From Bacillota bacterium (GTDB lineage: Bacteria > Bacillota > UBA4882 > UBA8346), in contig JAEYRX010000088.1 in assembly GCA_023435225.1 (NCBI GenBank), positions 1 to 64,000 on the forward strand: a stretch of 64,000 bases of DNA, in the 5' to 3' direction. This document shows positions 8,364-16,979 of the stretch, in pieces. Below the pieces are notes generated by a model. It was not told where the DNA came from, ran no database searches, and saw only the letters and a list, made by a program, of their open reading frames with translations. The position numbers and the translations under genes were made by a program. The stretch's first letter is position 1, and the number at the start of each line of letters is the position of its first letter.

Positions 8364-8981
8364 ATGGAAAAACATATTAAAATTCCGGTTATTCAGTACC
8401 TCGCTATTATATATAATATGCTGGAAGCGTTTTTTGTGATTTTATTCGGGACTCTGACCAACAGTTATGCTCTTATAGGATTTGGACTTGACAGTATCGG
8501 GGAATCATTTACCGGAATGATTATGATCCGGCGAATGAACAGATATGATGAAGAGACCGTGAAGCTTAAGGAGGTAACTGTCAAACCGAAACCCAATATT
8601 TTGTTGGCAATTATCTTTTTTGGTTTTGGTTCTTTTGTGTTTTATCATTCGGTTAATAACCTTATGCTAGGTCAAGCACCGGCTGTTTCGCCGGCGGGGA
8701 TGATAATCGCGCTTATTTCTTTTATAATAACTCCGTTGTTGGCTTTTTTAAGTTATAAGGAGAAAAACAGTTTTTCCAAAGCTTTTATTTCCGGACTGAA
8801 AGCAGTCTGGGCTTATCTTTTCCTTTCGTTTAGTTTATTGGTGGTATTGAGTTTAAATTATTTCTACGGCATCTGGCAGGGAGACCCGCTAATCGGTTTA
8901 ATAACGGTCATTTATTTATTCCGGAAAAGCCTGGAAGCGCTATTAGGTTGGGGAACATTTCAGGAGGATAAAATACAATGA
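8364..8981 (+). CDS. CDF-like multi-pass membrane protein
   Basis: A 205-residue protein with five or six hydrophobic helices. The segment SYALIGFGLDSIGESFTGM near residue 40 resembles the metal-binding helix of cation diffusion facilitators, where His/Asp pairs sit, but here the His is replaced by Gly. It lacks the cytoplasmic CDF domain, so it is probably a short relative. ATG 8364 has GGGGG seven bases upstream; a longer frame from 8289 has no site. Its stop overlaps the next start by four bases (ATGA), so the two are translationally coupled. Confidence 0.7.
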   Translation: MEKHIKIPVIQYLAIIYNMLEAFFVILFGTLTNSYALIGFGLDSIGESFTGMIMIRRMNRYDEETVKLKEVTVKPKPNILLAIIFFGFGSFVFYHSVNNLMLGQAPAVSPAGMIIALISFIITPLLAFLSYKEKNSFSKAFISGLKAVWAYLFLSFSLLVVLSLNYFYGIWQGDPLIGLITVIYLFRKSLEALLGWGTFQEDKIQ

Positions 8982-9475
8982 GCAATATCGAATTTTTACC
9001 GGTTACCGATGACCAGATTTCAGCAATATTAAGTATCTATAATTACTATGTTTTAAACTCCACGGCTACTTTTCATAAACACCCGCTCTCCCGGGGGGAG
9101 ATGAAAGCGATTTTATTTTCGGAGAACCCCCGGTATCCGTCATATGTTATTTATGATGATGGTAATATAGTCGGTTATTGTTTGTTAAAACGGTTTCATG
9201 TCCGGGAAGCCTATGACGGCACCGGAGAGGTCACTGTTTATTTAAATCCGGCCAATGTGCGCCAGGGGTTAGGCGGGCTAGCGGTGGATTTTTTGGAAGA
9301 GTTTGCGGTTAAGAATGATTTTCATACGCTAATTGCGATAATTTGTGCGGAAAACGAGGGTAGTATTAAGATGTTTGCAAAAAAGGGTTATGAGAAATGC
9401 GGGCATTTTCGCGAGGTTGGGAAGAAGTTCGGAAGGTTGTTGGATGTGGTGTATTATCAGAAGATCTTAGAATAA
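8978..9475 (+). CDS. GNAT acetyltransferase, phosphinothricin acetyltransferase-like
   Basis: A 165-residue GNAT enzyme. TATFH near residue 29 and EVTVYLNPANVRQGLGG near 85-100 (acetyl-CoA pyrophosphate loop) are typical of the Pat/Bar group, as is the C-terminal FREVGKKFGRLLDVVYYQK. Many relatives acetylate methionine analogues or amino acids rather than the herbicide. The start overlaps the upstream stop, and a bidirectional terminator follows. Confidence 0.88.
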   Translation: MSNIEFLPVTDDQISAILSIYNYYVLNSTATFHKHPLSRGEMKAILFSENPRYPSYVIYDDGNIVGYCLLKRFHVREAYDGTGEVTVYLNPANVRQGLGGLAVDFLEEFAVKNDFHTLIAIICAENEGSIKMFAKKGYEKCGHFREVGKKFGRLLDVVYYQKILE

Positions 9476-9517
9476 GATTAATGGAGTTTGAAAAATTTTT
9501 ACAGATCTGCATTATCG

Positions 9518-9559
9518 AAAAATACCGCCTGAGCGCTTTCTTGCGTTAGGCGGTATTTT
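9518..9559. terminator. Bidirectional terminator
   Basis: AAAATACCGCCT and AGGCGGTATTTT form a 12-bp stem with A-run and T-run on either side. It separates two convergent transcription units. Confidence 0.85.
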
Positions 9560-9670
9560 CATCTTGATATCAGAATGGTTGTAAACCCAAATTTTTATAC
9601 TTCCTATTATGTTAATACTATCACCGATAAATTGGAATTTGTAGCTTATCCTTATACCACTAAAGGAAAC

Positions 9671-10306
9671 TCACTGTATAATAGAATGGCTGTGAATATA
9701 AAATTCCTCCTGACTTGGCTGGAATTTCTTCTCCATTTTTTCCAGACTCTCATCAAAGCGCCCGGCTTCTTGTTCGTCTATCATCATCACAGGGCTGTCA
9801 TAGTAAACCCATTTCCTTCCGTCCAAAGCTTCCGGTTTCAGTTCTTTTACCATCATTGCTGCTGGGTATGTTCCATTCTCAAGACAGATATTGTACTTTT
9901 TACAGCTCTTAAAGCCACGGCTTACATAATTGTTTGGGTTTCCAAATATGACAATCACATCATAGCCAAGTGCAACCGCTTGTTCAAAAGAATGCTCCAT
10001 AAGCATTTTCCCGTAACCCATTCTTTGGTATTCCGGCAAAATGCAAGTCGGACCGAAGGTAAGGATTTCTTTTTCTGTCCCAGACTCATCAACCAGTTTT
10101 GCTTTTGTGTACATGATATTCCCGATGATCTGATTATCAACTTCAATCACCAGATCCAACTCCGGCAGAAAGTCTTGGTGGGATCGCATAACATGAACTA
10201 AATAGTGTTCATTGCACCCCGGAATATATAAATTCCAAAAAGCTTTCCTGGTGATTTCTTCTACTCTCTCATAATCTGTTTCTTCTTCATTCCTAATCTT
10301 AATCAT
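9671..10306 (-). CDS. GNAT family N-acetyltransferase (YhbS-like)
   Basis: A 211-residue acetyltransferase. The acetyl-CoA loop reads CILPEYQRMGYGKML near residues 89-103, and FGNPNNYVSRGFKSC is the typical YhbS-type motif B. It starts 21 bases after the stop of the RsgA gene and probably shares its transcript. The substrate is unknown. Confidence 0.88.
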   Translation of the reverse strand: MIKIRNEEETDYERVEEITRKAFWNLYIPGCNEHYLVHVMRSHQDFLPELDLVIEVDNQIIGNIMYTKAKLVDESGTEKEILTFGPTCILPEYQRMGYGKMLMEHSFEQAVALGYDVIVIFGNPNNYVSRGFKSCKKYNICLENGTYPAAMMVKELKPEALDGRKWVYYDSPVMMIDEQEAGRFDESLEKMEKKFQPSQEEFYIHSHSIIQ

Positions 10307-10326
10307 TTACAATCCCCCTTTCGTAT

Positions 10327-11403
10327 TTATCTACTGTTCTTGCCTTTAATATGCTTCTTCAATTGTTTCATTTCACTTTTGCCGCCGAACATTCTGTTGA
10401 TTTTCTCATTTTCAAGCTGGCGGGCATTTAATCCGGCGTAGGATATTTCCCGTTGCAATTTTAGATAACTCTCAAACCGTTTTTCAGACAGCGTTCCATC
10501 TTCGATTGCTTCTCTAATGGCACAACCCGGCTCTGTTCCGTGAGAACAGTCGCCAAATTTACACCGGGTAGCGATTTCTTCAATATCCTCAAAGGTTTTT
10601 GACAGGTTTCCTGTATAAATCTGCAATTCCCGCATACCGGGCGTGTCTATGACAATCCCTCCGTTTGGTAAACGCAATAGTTGGCGGTGGGTTGTCGTAT
10701 GTCTGCCCTTATCATCATCTTCCCGTATGACTTTTGTTGCAAGCAAGTCCTGCCCCATAAGACGGTTAATAAGCGTGGACTTGCCAACTCCCGATGAACC
10801 GACAAACGCAATTGTCTTTCCTGGACCGACATAAGCATTAATTGCTTCATACCCATCCCCATTTTCAGAAGAACAAGAGATAACATCAACGCCCATGCTT
10901 ACGGAGTAAACTTCGCCCAGTTTCTGTGGCAAATCAATACACAAATCGGATTTTGTCAGGACGATAACCGGGGTCGCCATACTTTCCCAGGCGATTGTTA
11001 AATATCGTTCCATTCGTCGTATATTAAAATCCGCATTGAGCGACATGCAAATGAAGATAGTGTCAATATTGGCCGCAATAACCTGTCCGGCATTTTTCGC
11101 ACCGGCAGCTTGCCGCGCTAAAACGCTTTTACGGCGCAGGATATGATGAATGACTGCGTTGCCGGTGCTTCCGTCCACTCGGTCAATCATCACCCAATCC
11201 CCAACGGCGGGGAAGCTGGTTTGAGCGTTTGCGTGGTAAGCAAATTTACCCGAAACACTTGCATCTATTTCTCCGGATTCACTCACTACTTTATATAGGT
11301 CGCGGTGTTGCTCGGTAACTCTGGCGATAAACAGGCCATTATATAAGGTTGCCTCCTGTTCAAAACGTTCGTCTAGTCCGTAGTTTTTTAAATTGATATT
11401 CAA
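10327..11403 (-). CDS. rsgA: Ribosome small-subunit-dependent GTPase A
   Basis: A 358-residue circularly permuted GTPase that helps mature the 30S subunit. An OB fold (about 25-100) precedes the GTPase part: TKSD (G4), then GSSGVGKSTLINRL (P-loop), then DTPGMRE (G3). The C-terminus has the zinc pattern CKFGDCSH and a later Cys. TTG at 11403 is preferred because AAAGGA lies about ten bases upstream; an extension to 11478 would run through the attenuator hairpin. The unusual leader (hairpin plus short frame) suggests regulation by ribosome stalling or growth state. Confidence 0.93.
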   Translation of the reverse strand: MNINLKNYGLDERFEQEATLYNGLFIARVTEQHRDLYKVVSESGEIDASVSGKFAYHANAQTSFPAVGDWVMIDRVDGSTGNAVIHHILRRKSVLARQAAGAKNAGQVIAANIDTIFICMSLNADFNIRRMERYLTIAWESMATPVIVLTKSDLCIDLPQKLGEVYSVSMGVDVISCSSENGDGYEAINAYVGPGKTIAFVGSSGVGKSTLINRLMGQDLLATKVIREDDDKGRHTTTHRQLLRLPNGGIVIDTPGMRELQIYTGNLSKTFEDIEEIATRCKFGDCSHGTEPGCAIREAIEDGTLSEKRFESYLKLQREISYAGLNARQLENEKINRMFGGKSEMKQLKKHIKGKNSR

Positions 11404-11456
11404 TGGGTTCAAATCCTTTCGCAAAGTAATATGCGTACCAAATAGCCTTGCGACAA

Positions 11457-11484
11457 CAAAAAAAGCGCAGTTACCCACTGCGCT
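11457..11484 (-). terminator. Attenuator-like hairpin before rsgA
   Basis: On the minus strand AGCGCAGT pairs with ACTGCGCT around a five-base loop and is followed by seven T. It lies about 55 bases ahead of the rsgA start, so it would stop transcription before the gene unless relieved. Confidence 0.7.
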
Positions 11485-11542
11485 GTAAAAACAAACAAAA
11501 GAAGGTGTTAAGCAAACACTTCTCCGTCATTCCGTAAGGCAT
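11471..11542 (-). CDS. Possible leader peptide ahead of rsgA
   Basis: A 23-codon frame (MPYGMTEKCLLNTFFCLFLQ..., then RSG and stop) ends inside the attenuator loop, the layout expected of a translated leader. No convincing ribosome binding site precedes it. A second mini-frame, MSVVR, lies further upstream near 11610 behind AGAGGTG. Either could be the sensor; neither is proven. Confidence 0.35.
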   Translation of the reverse strand: MPYGMTEKCLLNTFFCLFLQRSG

Positions 11543-11761
11543 TTGGGCACACAAAATAAGCAGGTCAAAATCCCGCCTCTGTGATACAAATAATTACCTT
11601 ATCGGACGACCGACATCAATACACCTCTTTCTTATAATTAAATATAGATTAACACCATTTCAGAAAATTGTCAAATAGGGGCAACGACCATTCACAGAGC
11701 TCTAAAATCTTGTCTTCCGCGAAGCTACGATTATCAAACTGGCAGAATCTTTCTAGCTATA

Positions 11762-11822
11762 TTCACTACGGAGCATGGTGGTCGTCCCTTTCAGGGACAG
11801 AGGGTCTGATTTTGGGCTTATT
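11762..11822. repeat. Partial copy of a dispersed intergenic element
   Basis: CACTACGGAGCATGGTGGT here matches CACTACGGAGGATGGTGGT near 48311, and both are followed by AGGGACA-AG-GTCTG. The rest of the 11480-11855 gap shows only the rsgA leader. Confidence 0.55.
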
Positions 11823-11898
11823 TTTTATCATCAACAATTTTTTTTAGAAACATTATTAACCGGATAGTTCATAAGCTTTTCGACTTTTATCTTTTTTG

Positions 11899-12113
11899 CG
11901 TTTTGATTGTTTTCCATGCGGTTCTATAAATATTTTGTGCGGTTTAACGATCATCTCGTGCGGTTTGATCATTTTTTTGAGCGTTGCTATCATTATTTCA
12001 AGCGTTTTTATGATTCTCCCGGGCGGTGGAACGATTCTTCCATGCGTTTTAATCATTCTGTCGTGCGGTTCAATGATTATCTCAAGGGGTGGAATGAATT
12101 TTTTGCAGGGCGG
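11899..12113. repeat. 21-bp degenerate tandem repeat array 1
   Basis: About ten consecutive units of 21 bases, each starting CGGTT/CGTTT and containing a GATCATCTC-like core, for example CGGTTTAACGATCATCTCGT. The unit length is constant while the bases vary. Because 21 is divisible by three, every frame stays open and a seven-residue repeat appears on the minus strand. There is no ribosome binding site of note, and I do not call a gene. A related array lies at 37795-38060. Confidence 0.8.
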
Positions 12114-12280
12114 ATCGCTTTCTTGATGTGGGGGAATCTTATAAATTATGTTAAAAATTTTGAATGAGAGATAAGTTGAAGGAATGAAGTTAATAACAGC
12201 AGAATTTGATGGACCATGTTAATCCCGAAAACGACGAAGGTTGGTTGTTAATTTAGCACTGAAATAAAATACTTACAGAA

Positions 12281-12493
12281 TTATTTTTTATTTGAGAGTC
12301 CAAGTAGATAATCAGTGGTAACGCCGAAATATTTTGTTATCTTTATTAAGGTCTCATAATCTGGATTTCTAAGTCCACTTTCATAATTAGCTATAGATGA
12401 TTTACCGCTAAAGCCCAGTTCTGAAGCTAGAGCCTCTTGGGTTATGCCTTTCTCCTCTCTCAATTCTTTCAATTTTTTTGCTAAAATCTCCAT
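12281..12493 (-). CDS. Small XRE-family helix-turn-helix regulator
   Basis: A 70-residue protein that is almost only a Cro/C1-type HTH domain: LKELREEKGITQEALASELG then SSIANYESGLRNPDYETLIK, and a C-terminal TDYLLGLS typical of this class. AGGGAGG lies just upstream of the ATG. No clear partner gene is adjacent except a PIN-like gene remnant, so it may be an orphaned accessory regulator. Confidence 0.88.
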   Translation of the reverse strand: MEILAKKLKELREEKGITQEALASELGFSGKSSIANYESGLRNPDYETLIKITKYFGVTTDYLLGLSNKK

Positions 12494-12562
12494 TTTTGTT
12501 CCTCCCTAAACTTGAATTATATCATAATTGGTATTGACAGAGGGGAAGAGAAGAATATTGTG

Positions 12563-12793
12563 TAAGCGGCGGCTTGCATAACTAATGATAAAAAACTACG
12601 ACGGGAATGTCAAAATGAGGGAGTTAAAACCCTATGGGGTCTTGAGACATTAGTATTGTTAGCTGAAAAGTCAGTACTTCCCAAAAAAGAAGCAAAACAA
12701 ATTGCAAGAAATATCATCATTCCCCTCTCCCAAACCATTAATTATACAGGTTTTCAAGGGAGAGGGGAAAGCCCCGGAGTTTCAAATAATTAA
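12563..12793 (+). pseudogene. Remnant of a PIN-domain-like gene (C-terminal part)
   Basis: An open stretch without a start encodes NDKKLRRECQNEGVKTLWGL followed by ETLVLLAEKSVLPKKEAKQIARNII. The ND-x-LR-x2-C, then W/LG-L-x-LVLLAE pattern resembles the end of PIN-type nuclease domains. It is preceded by an in-frame stop, and the rest of the gene is absent. The tail runs into a hairpin (CCCCTCTCCC at 12722 with its inverse at 12758). Confidence 0.45.
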
Positions 12794-12827
12794 AATGTGA
12801 CTCAAAGGGGTGAGCTTTTTATTGCCC

Positions 12828-13733
12828 TCAATTAAACCCCTCACCAATAACCTCAATACTCGGGGTGACATACATGAAGCTGTTATCCTTCAAAGACTTC
12901 GTATATTCCTTCAATTTAACCAGCTCGGATTCGGAGATTATCGTTTTTAACATTGTCTTTTCAGTAGCGCTGTAAGTCCCGATACAGGGCACAAAAGTTA
13001 CTCCCCGCTTTAACTCATTATGAATATACTCCCGGATCGGCTGATAATTCTCGGAAATGATGTTTACACTGTAGTTCCGGTTAGTTCCCAAGATCACATA
13101 ATCGGTTACTTTTCCGCCAATATAAATACTTATTAGGGAATAAATGATGTAGGTTATATTTCCATAGATGATCGACGAAAAAACAATTACGGAATTGAGG
13201 ATCATAAAGAAATTACCGATACTTATTCCTTTCTTCGCTTTTAAATAAAGGGCTACAATCGCTTCAGGCCCGTTGGAAAGCCCTTGCCGCAAAATAATCC
13301 CCGTGGCCAACCCGCCTAATACTCCGGCAACCACCGTGGCGATTACGGAATCCGTCTTAAAAGCCGGCACGTATTTTTGAAATATCCCGATTAGGGCCGT
13401 AAATAAAAAGAAACAAAAACTGGCGTAAAAAACCTGCTTCCGGTCATACTTGATAATTGACCAGACAACAATGGGCGTAGCCATGATCAATAATAACAAT
13501 TGAATATTCAATCCGCTGACATGGTTAATAACGGTGGCCAGCCCTCCTAATCCCGCTGCTGTTAGGTTATTTGGTATAAGGACCCGGCTAAAAACATATG
13601 TCCCTAAGGCAGTACCGGTAACCATAGCTAAAAAAAACCGTAGTTCTTTCAAAATCTTACTCTTCAGATTCAAATCGATGACATTTCCTTTTAAATTGGT
13701 ATTCGGTTGAATAGATTTGTTGGAGTTTCCCAT
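12828..13733 (-). CDS. YitT family membrane protein (DUF161/DUF2179)
   Basis: A 301-residue protein with five or six transmembrane helices (about 35-215) and a C-terminal cytoplasmic DUF2179 domain (RNYSVNIISENYQPI to the end). GTALGTYVFSRVLIPNNLTAAGLGG and the later LRQGLSNGPEAIVALYLKAKKG are hallmark YitT motifs. The ATG at 13733 follows AGAGGTG; the longer frame to 13790 has no site. Its transport role is unknown in the family. Confidence 0.92.
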   Translation of the reverse strand: MGNSNKSIQPNTNLKGNVIDLNLKSKILKELRFFLAMVTGTALGTYVFSRVLIPNNLTAAGLGGLATVINHVSGLNIQLLLLIMATPIVVWSIIKYDRKQVFYASFCFFLFTALIGIFQKYVPAFKTDSVIATVVAGVLGGLATGIILRQGLSNGPEAIVALYLKAKKGISIGNFFMILNSVIVFSSIIYGNITYIIYSLISIYIGGKVTDYVILGTNRNYSVNIISENYQPIREYIHNELKRGVTFVPCIGTYSATEKTMLKTIISESELVKLKEYTKSLKDNSFMYVTPSIEVIGEGFN

Positions 13734-13933
13734 AAATTGTTCACCTCTGGTTCTTGATACCTCTCTAATTTTAAAATACATATAATACATCGTAAAATTT
13801 CGCTTTTTTATTTAGGGATAGATTAACATTGTTAGCTAATTAAAAAATTTTTTGCTTTGATGTTAAGTTAACACTGATAAAAGGATTACCCCCGGACGCC
13901 GTATATTAACATTAACAGGAGGAAGGTTGCTAG

Positions 13934-13963
13934 ATGTTAAGGGCTAACATCCTTCAAAAGTAG
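13934..13963 (+). CDS. Nine-codon leader peptide MLRANILQK
   Basis: AGGAGGA at 13917-13923 lies ten bases before an ATG that opens a nine-codon frame. Its TAG stop forms the first bases of the terminator stem that follows. This arrangement suggests a translated leader controlling read-through into the ferredoxin-like gene at 14072. Confidence 0.5.
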   Translation: MLRANILQK

Positions 13964-13985
13964 GAGCCAAGGCTCCCACTTTTTC
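13958..13985 (+). terminator. Terminator or attenuator after the mini-frame
   Basis: AAGTAGGAGCC and GGCTCCCACTT form a stem with an AA loop and are followed by a T-run. It lies 85 bases before the next gene. Confidence 0.75.
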
Positions 13986-14071
13986 TTTTAAAAATACTCT
14001 TGGCAAATGATGTTTTTATTAAAATCATATCTTATAATATAAATGATAATCTAAAAGGAAGGTGATTATTT

Positions 14072-14965
14072 ATGGTTTTAAAAACCAGGCTGGGCGATAT
14101 CCGGATTGATGTTAAAGAAATAATGTTTGCAACAATTCCTCTTATCATCGGTTTAATAATCTCATTATCACTATATTTCTCACTAAACTGGTGGGGATTT
14201 TTAATAATCTTCCCGTGGATCGGTTTAGCCATTTCCATCGGCATTTATCTGCAAATGAAATTACCGCCGAATAAAGCTGATTTGGGAAGAAAAATCGCTA
14301 TAATCCTCAATTTACCGGTTTTATTGTTATTTGTCCCGATTGTTAATAATGAGAATTTTCAATTGGAAGGGATAGTATTACTCCTTTCCATCGGCTTTTT
14401 TTCCAAGGGAATAATCCAGGTGGCCATAGCGAAAGTATTCGGACCACTGATTTGGGGGCGCGGGTTTTGCGGCTGGGCTTGTTGGACGGCGGCTGTGTTG
14501 GATTGGCTACCCGTTAAAAAAGAGGGTCCAATCAAACCGGGATTGAAGAATCTACGTTATTTGACGTTGGCTGTTTCAATTATTTTCCCGTTGATATTGG
14601 TGTTTTTACTAAGTTATGACGTCCGGTCCGATTATTTATCCAAGACCGAAATGGTCTGGATGTTTCTGGGGAACGGCCTTTACTACTTGATTGGTATACC
14701 ATTAGCTTTTATCTTGAAAGACCGGCGCGCTTTTTGTAAGGTGGCCTGCCCGGTTTCTTTGGTGATGAAGGTGCCAAGCCGGGTGAGATTGATCAAAATC
14801 GGACCTTCTGGTAAGAGTTGTATCGAATGCGGAAAATGTTCGCAGAACTGTCCGATGGATATTGATGTAATGTCTTATATCAGCCGGGGGAAAAAAGTGA
14901 CGGATACCGAATGTATTTTATGTACGCAGTGTCGGACTATTTGTCCGGTAGGAGCGATTGAATAA
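14072..14965 (+). CDS. Membrane-anchored polyferredoxin (NapH/CcoG-like 4Fe-4S protein)
   Basis: A 297-residue protein with four or five transmembrane helices in residues 15-220 and two C-terminal ferredoxin motifs: CIECGKCSQNCP and CILCTQCRTICP. Between helices, GRGFCGWACW and AFCKVACPVSL are the extra Cys motifs shared with NapH and related quinol-to-periplasm electron carriers. It could pass electrons across the inner membrane to a reductase or to a maturation system. The ATG follows AAGGAAGGTG. No reductase partner is adjacent. Confidence 0.85.
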   Translation: MVLKTRLGDIRIDVKEIMFATIPLIIGLIISLSLYFSLNWWGFLIIFPWIGLAISIGIYLQMKLPPNKADLGRKIAIILNLPVLLLFVPIVNNENFQLEGIVLLLSIGFFSKGIIQVAIAKVFGPLIWGRGFCGWACWTAAVLDWLPVKKEGPIKPGLKNLRYLTLAVSIIFPLILVFLLSYDVRSDYLSKTEMVWMFLGNGLYYLIGIPLAFILKDRRAFCKVACPVSLVMKVPSRVRLIKIGPSGKSCIECGKCSQNCPMDIDVMSYISRGKKVTDTECILCTQCRTICPVGAIE

Positions 14966-15004
14966 ACAATTTTATGGTTGGTTATTTTGCGGCAAGAAGA
15001 ATGA

Positions 15005-15613
15005 TCAGCGTTTAAAAAACATTCTAATTCCAAAGTATATCAGCAATAATCCGACAATTAAATTTAAGATTTGAATTATAAAAACCGGGAGAAATGTTCT
15101 GGTAAAGCTTCCGGCTAGGGCAACCAGCGCTAAAAAGAAAACAGTGGATAATAAGGCTCCAAAACCGAAAGCGTTTATTTCTTTTTGAGCCATCTCTTCC
15201 TCAGCGATCTTCATCGAAAATACTCCGGCCCAAAATATTATGGTAAGAGGATTGGAGGCTGTCAACAACACTGTCCGCCCTAAAACACTACTTGCGTTGG
15301 AACTATGCTGCAGACTTAAACCCGGTAAAAAACTAATATTAAAGACGCTTAAAACCGTACTAATTCCGAAAACAAACAATATACCGGCGCCGGTTGCCTT
15401 TAGAACGGTTTTTATATTCCCTCTTTCGATTATCGCCGCAATACCCAATATGGCGGCCATAATATAAAGTCCATCGATGATCAAGACACCCAATACTCCG
15501 GTCATAGCCGGATAAAACCCTTTTAATGCGGCTGTTTGAAATAAAAAAAGACAAACGGGACCTATGGCCAATTGCAGTAACATGCCGAATCTGAAGCCTT
15601 TCAAAATCATCAT
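15005..15613 (-). CDS. LysE-family amino acid exporter
   Basis: A 203-residue protein with six hydrophobic helices. GMLLQLAIGPVCLFLFQTA near the N-terminus is the LysE/RhtB signature (usually G-x-GP), and TASNPLTIIFWAGVF near 125 is the second family motif. AGGAGG lies five bases before the ATG at 15613. It follows an Lrp-type regulator by ten bases, the classic exporter plus amino-acid-sensing regulator pair. Confidence 0.9.
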   Translation of the reverse strand: MMILKGFRFGMLLQLAIGPVCLFLFQTAALKGFYPAMTGVLGVLIIDGLYIMAAILGIAAIIERGNIKTVLKATGAGILFVFGISTVLSVFNISFLPGLSLQHSSNASSVLGRTVLLTASNPLTIIFWAGVFSMKIAEEEMAQKEINAFGFGALLSTVFFLALVALAGSFTRTFLPVFIIQILNLIVGLLLIYFGIRMFFKR

Positions 15614-15623
15614 TTTCACCTCC

Positions 15624-16064
15624 TTAAACATTTATCTCTTCCTTTAAAGAGGAAAGAGAGATAATGGTATTTGATTTAAAAACTCCCTTTATTTTTTTTA
15701 AAGTGTTCGATAAAAACTCTTCCAAAGATTCGGTATCGGCGACGGCTACTTTTAATAAGTAGTCATATTCGCCGGCGATATGATGGCATTCCAATATGCA
15801 ATTATACCGGAGAACAGCCTCCCGGAAATTTTCGATATGCTCACTCTTATCAAGACCGACCAGGATGAATGCTAATAATTTGCAGTTTATTTTCTTCCTA
15901 TTTATTTTTAGAGTGTACTTTTCAATAACGGCTGCTTCTTCCATTTTCCTTATTCTTTCAGCTACAGCGGGAATAGACAGGTTTACATTTTTACTGATCT
16001 CCGACGTGGAAGAACGGCTGTTTTTTTTTAAGACCTCAATAATTTTAAGATCGATCGCATCCAT
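15624..16064 (-). CDS. Lrp/AsnC family transcriptional regulator
   Basis: A 146-residue protein: an N-terminal winged helix (MDAIDLKIIEVLKKNSRSST, then SEISKNVNLSIPAVAERIRKMEEAAVI) and a C-terminal RAM ligand-binding fold with GEYDYLLKV. Family members sense amino acids. Its position directly upstream of LysE on the same transcript indicates it controls export. Confidence 0.93.
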   Translation of the reverse strand: MDAIDLKIIEVLKKNSRSSTSEISKNVNLSIPAVAERIRKMEEAAVIEKYTLKINRKKINCKLLAFILVGLDKSEHIENFREAVLRYNCILECHHIAGEYDYLLKVAVADTESLEEFLSNTLKKIKGVFKSNTIISLSSLKEEINV

Positions 16065-16092
16065 AATGACACCTGCTCTTATATTTGATTAA

Positions 16093-16433
16093 TTAAAGTC
16101 ACTCTACTATATGATTTCATTATTGTAAAGATTTTTTATAAATACCTAAAATAATTAAGTTTATACTAAATAGACTTTCAATTATAAAGGCAGTGATAAA
16201 GATGACTTTGGGGCTTAATTTATATGTTATCTTTGTGTAATATTTAAAAAGTTCTATTGCGTTTCAAAGCAACTTAAAATACAATAAAATACAGCCGTGG
16301 TAGCATATAAATGCTAATTTTTTTGGCAGAGATTTGTTTGTAAAAGATATGAAAATATATAACATTAATATAACAATAATTAATTGAGACCGATTCTTTC
16401 CAGTGGATGAAGGTATGAAGTATAGGAACCCGG
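16093..16433. other. AT-rich intergenic region
   Basis: About 340 bases, strongly AT-rich. It should hold the promoters of the divergent lrp and GNAT genes, but no single convincing -35/-10 pair or repeat stands out. No gene is seen. Confidence 0.5.
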
Positions 16434-16454
16434 TTGTTCGGGAAAGGGGTATTG

Positions 16455-16910
16455 ATGATGAATACTCAAAGTATTATCCGAAAAGCTGTACAGTCGGATA
16501 TAGACCGGCTGGTAGAATTATTAGGCAGTTTGTTTTCAATTGAAACTGATTTTTGCGGTGATAAGATTAAACAGCGGCGGGGCTTGGAATTAATGCTGGA
16601 GTCTCCTGAAGAACGCTGCATATTGGTGGCCGATTATCAAGGAATGGTAATCGGAATGTGTACAGTCCAGCTTTTGGTTTCTACGGCTGAAGGCGGAAAG
16701 GCGGCCTTGCTGGAGGATTTGATTGTTCAAGAAGAGTTCCGTGGTATCGGGATCGGGCGAAAGTTGGTAATGGCGATTGAAGAATGGGCTGACAATCATG
16801 GGGTTAAAAGATTGGAACTATTGGCTGATTGTAATAATACACCGGCTCTGGGATTTTACCGGAAGCTGGGTTGGTGGCGGACTCAACTTATTTGTCTGCA
16901 TAAAAAGTAA
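16455..16910 (+). CDS. GNAT family N-acetyltransferase
   Basis: A 151-residue GNAT protein. Motif A is LLEDLIVQEEFRGIGIGRKL near residues 85-104 and motif B is ELLADCNNTPALGFYRKLGW near the end. AAAGGGG precedes two consecutive ATGs at 16455 and 16458; the former is used. It lies about 70 bases upstream of the homocitrate synthase gene. Its substrate is unknown. Confidence 0.88.
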   Translation: MMNTQSIIRKAVQSDIDRLVELLGSLFSIETDFCGDKIKQRRGLELMLESPEERCILVADYQGMVIGMCTVQLLVSTAEGGKAALLEDLIVQEEFRGIGIGRKLVMAIEEWADNHGVKRLELLADCNNTPALGFYRKLGWWRTQLICLHKK

Positions 16911-16979
16911 TTGCTTATAGTAAATTGAGCAGTACCAGGATTAGAAGTAATCTGTTGATTTGATTGGGGGTGTCCGAAG

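Noticed and set aside
9575..10201. 208-codon plus-strand frame opposite the GNAT gene
   Set aside because: The minus-strand GNAT reading has clear motifs and a good start; the plus-strand product is rich in His, Phe and Cys without domains.
11899..12113. CRISPR array
   Set aside because: Units are 21 bases, contiguous and degenerate, with no constant repeat alternating with unique spacers and no cas genes.
11856..12126. Overlapping short frames on both strands in array 1
   Set aside because: The 21-base period keeps all frames open; no start has a convincing ribosome binding site, so the frames are a by-product of the array.
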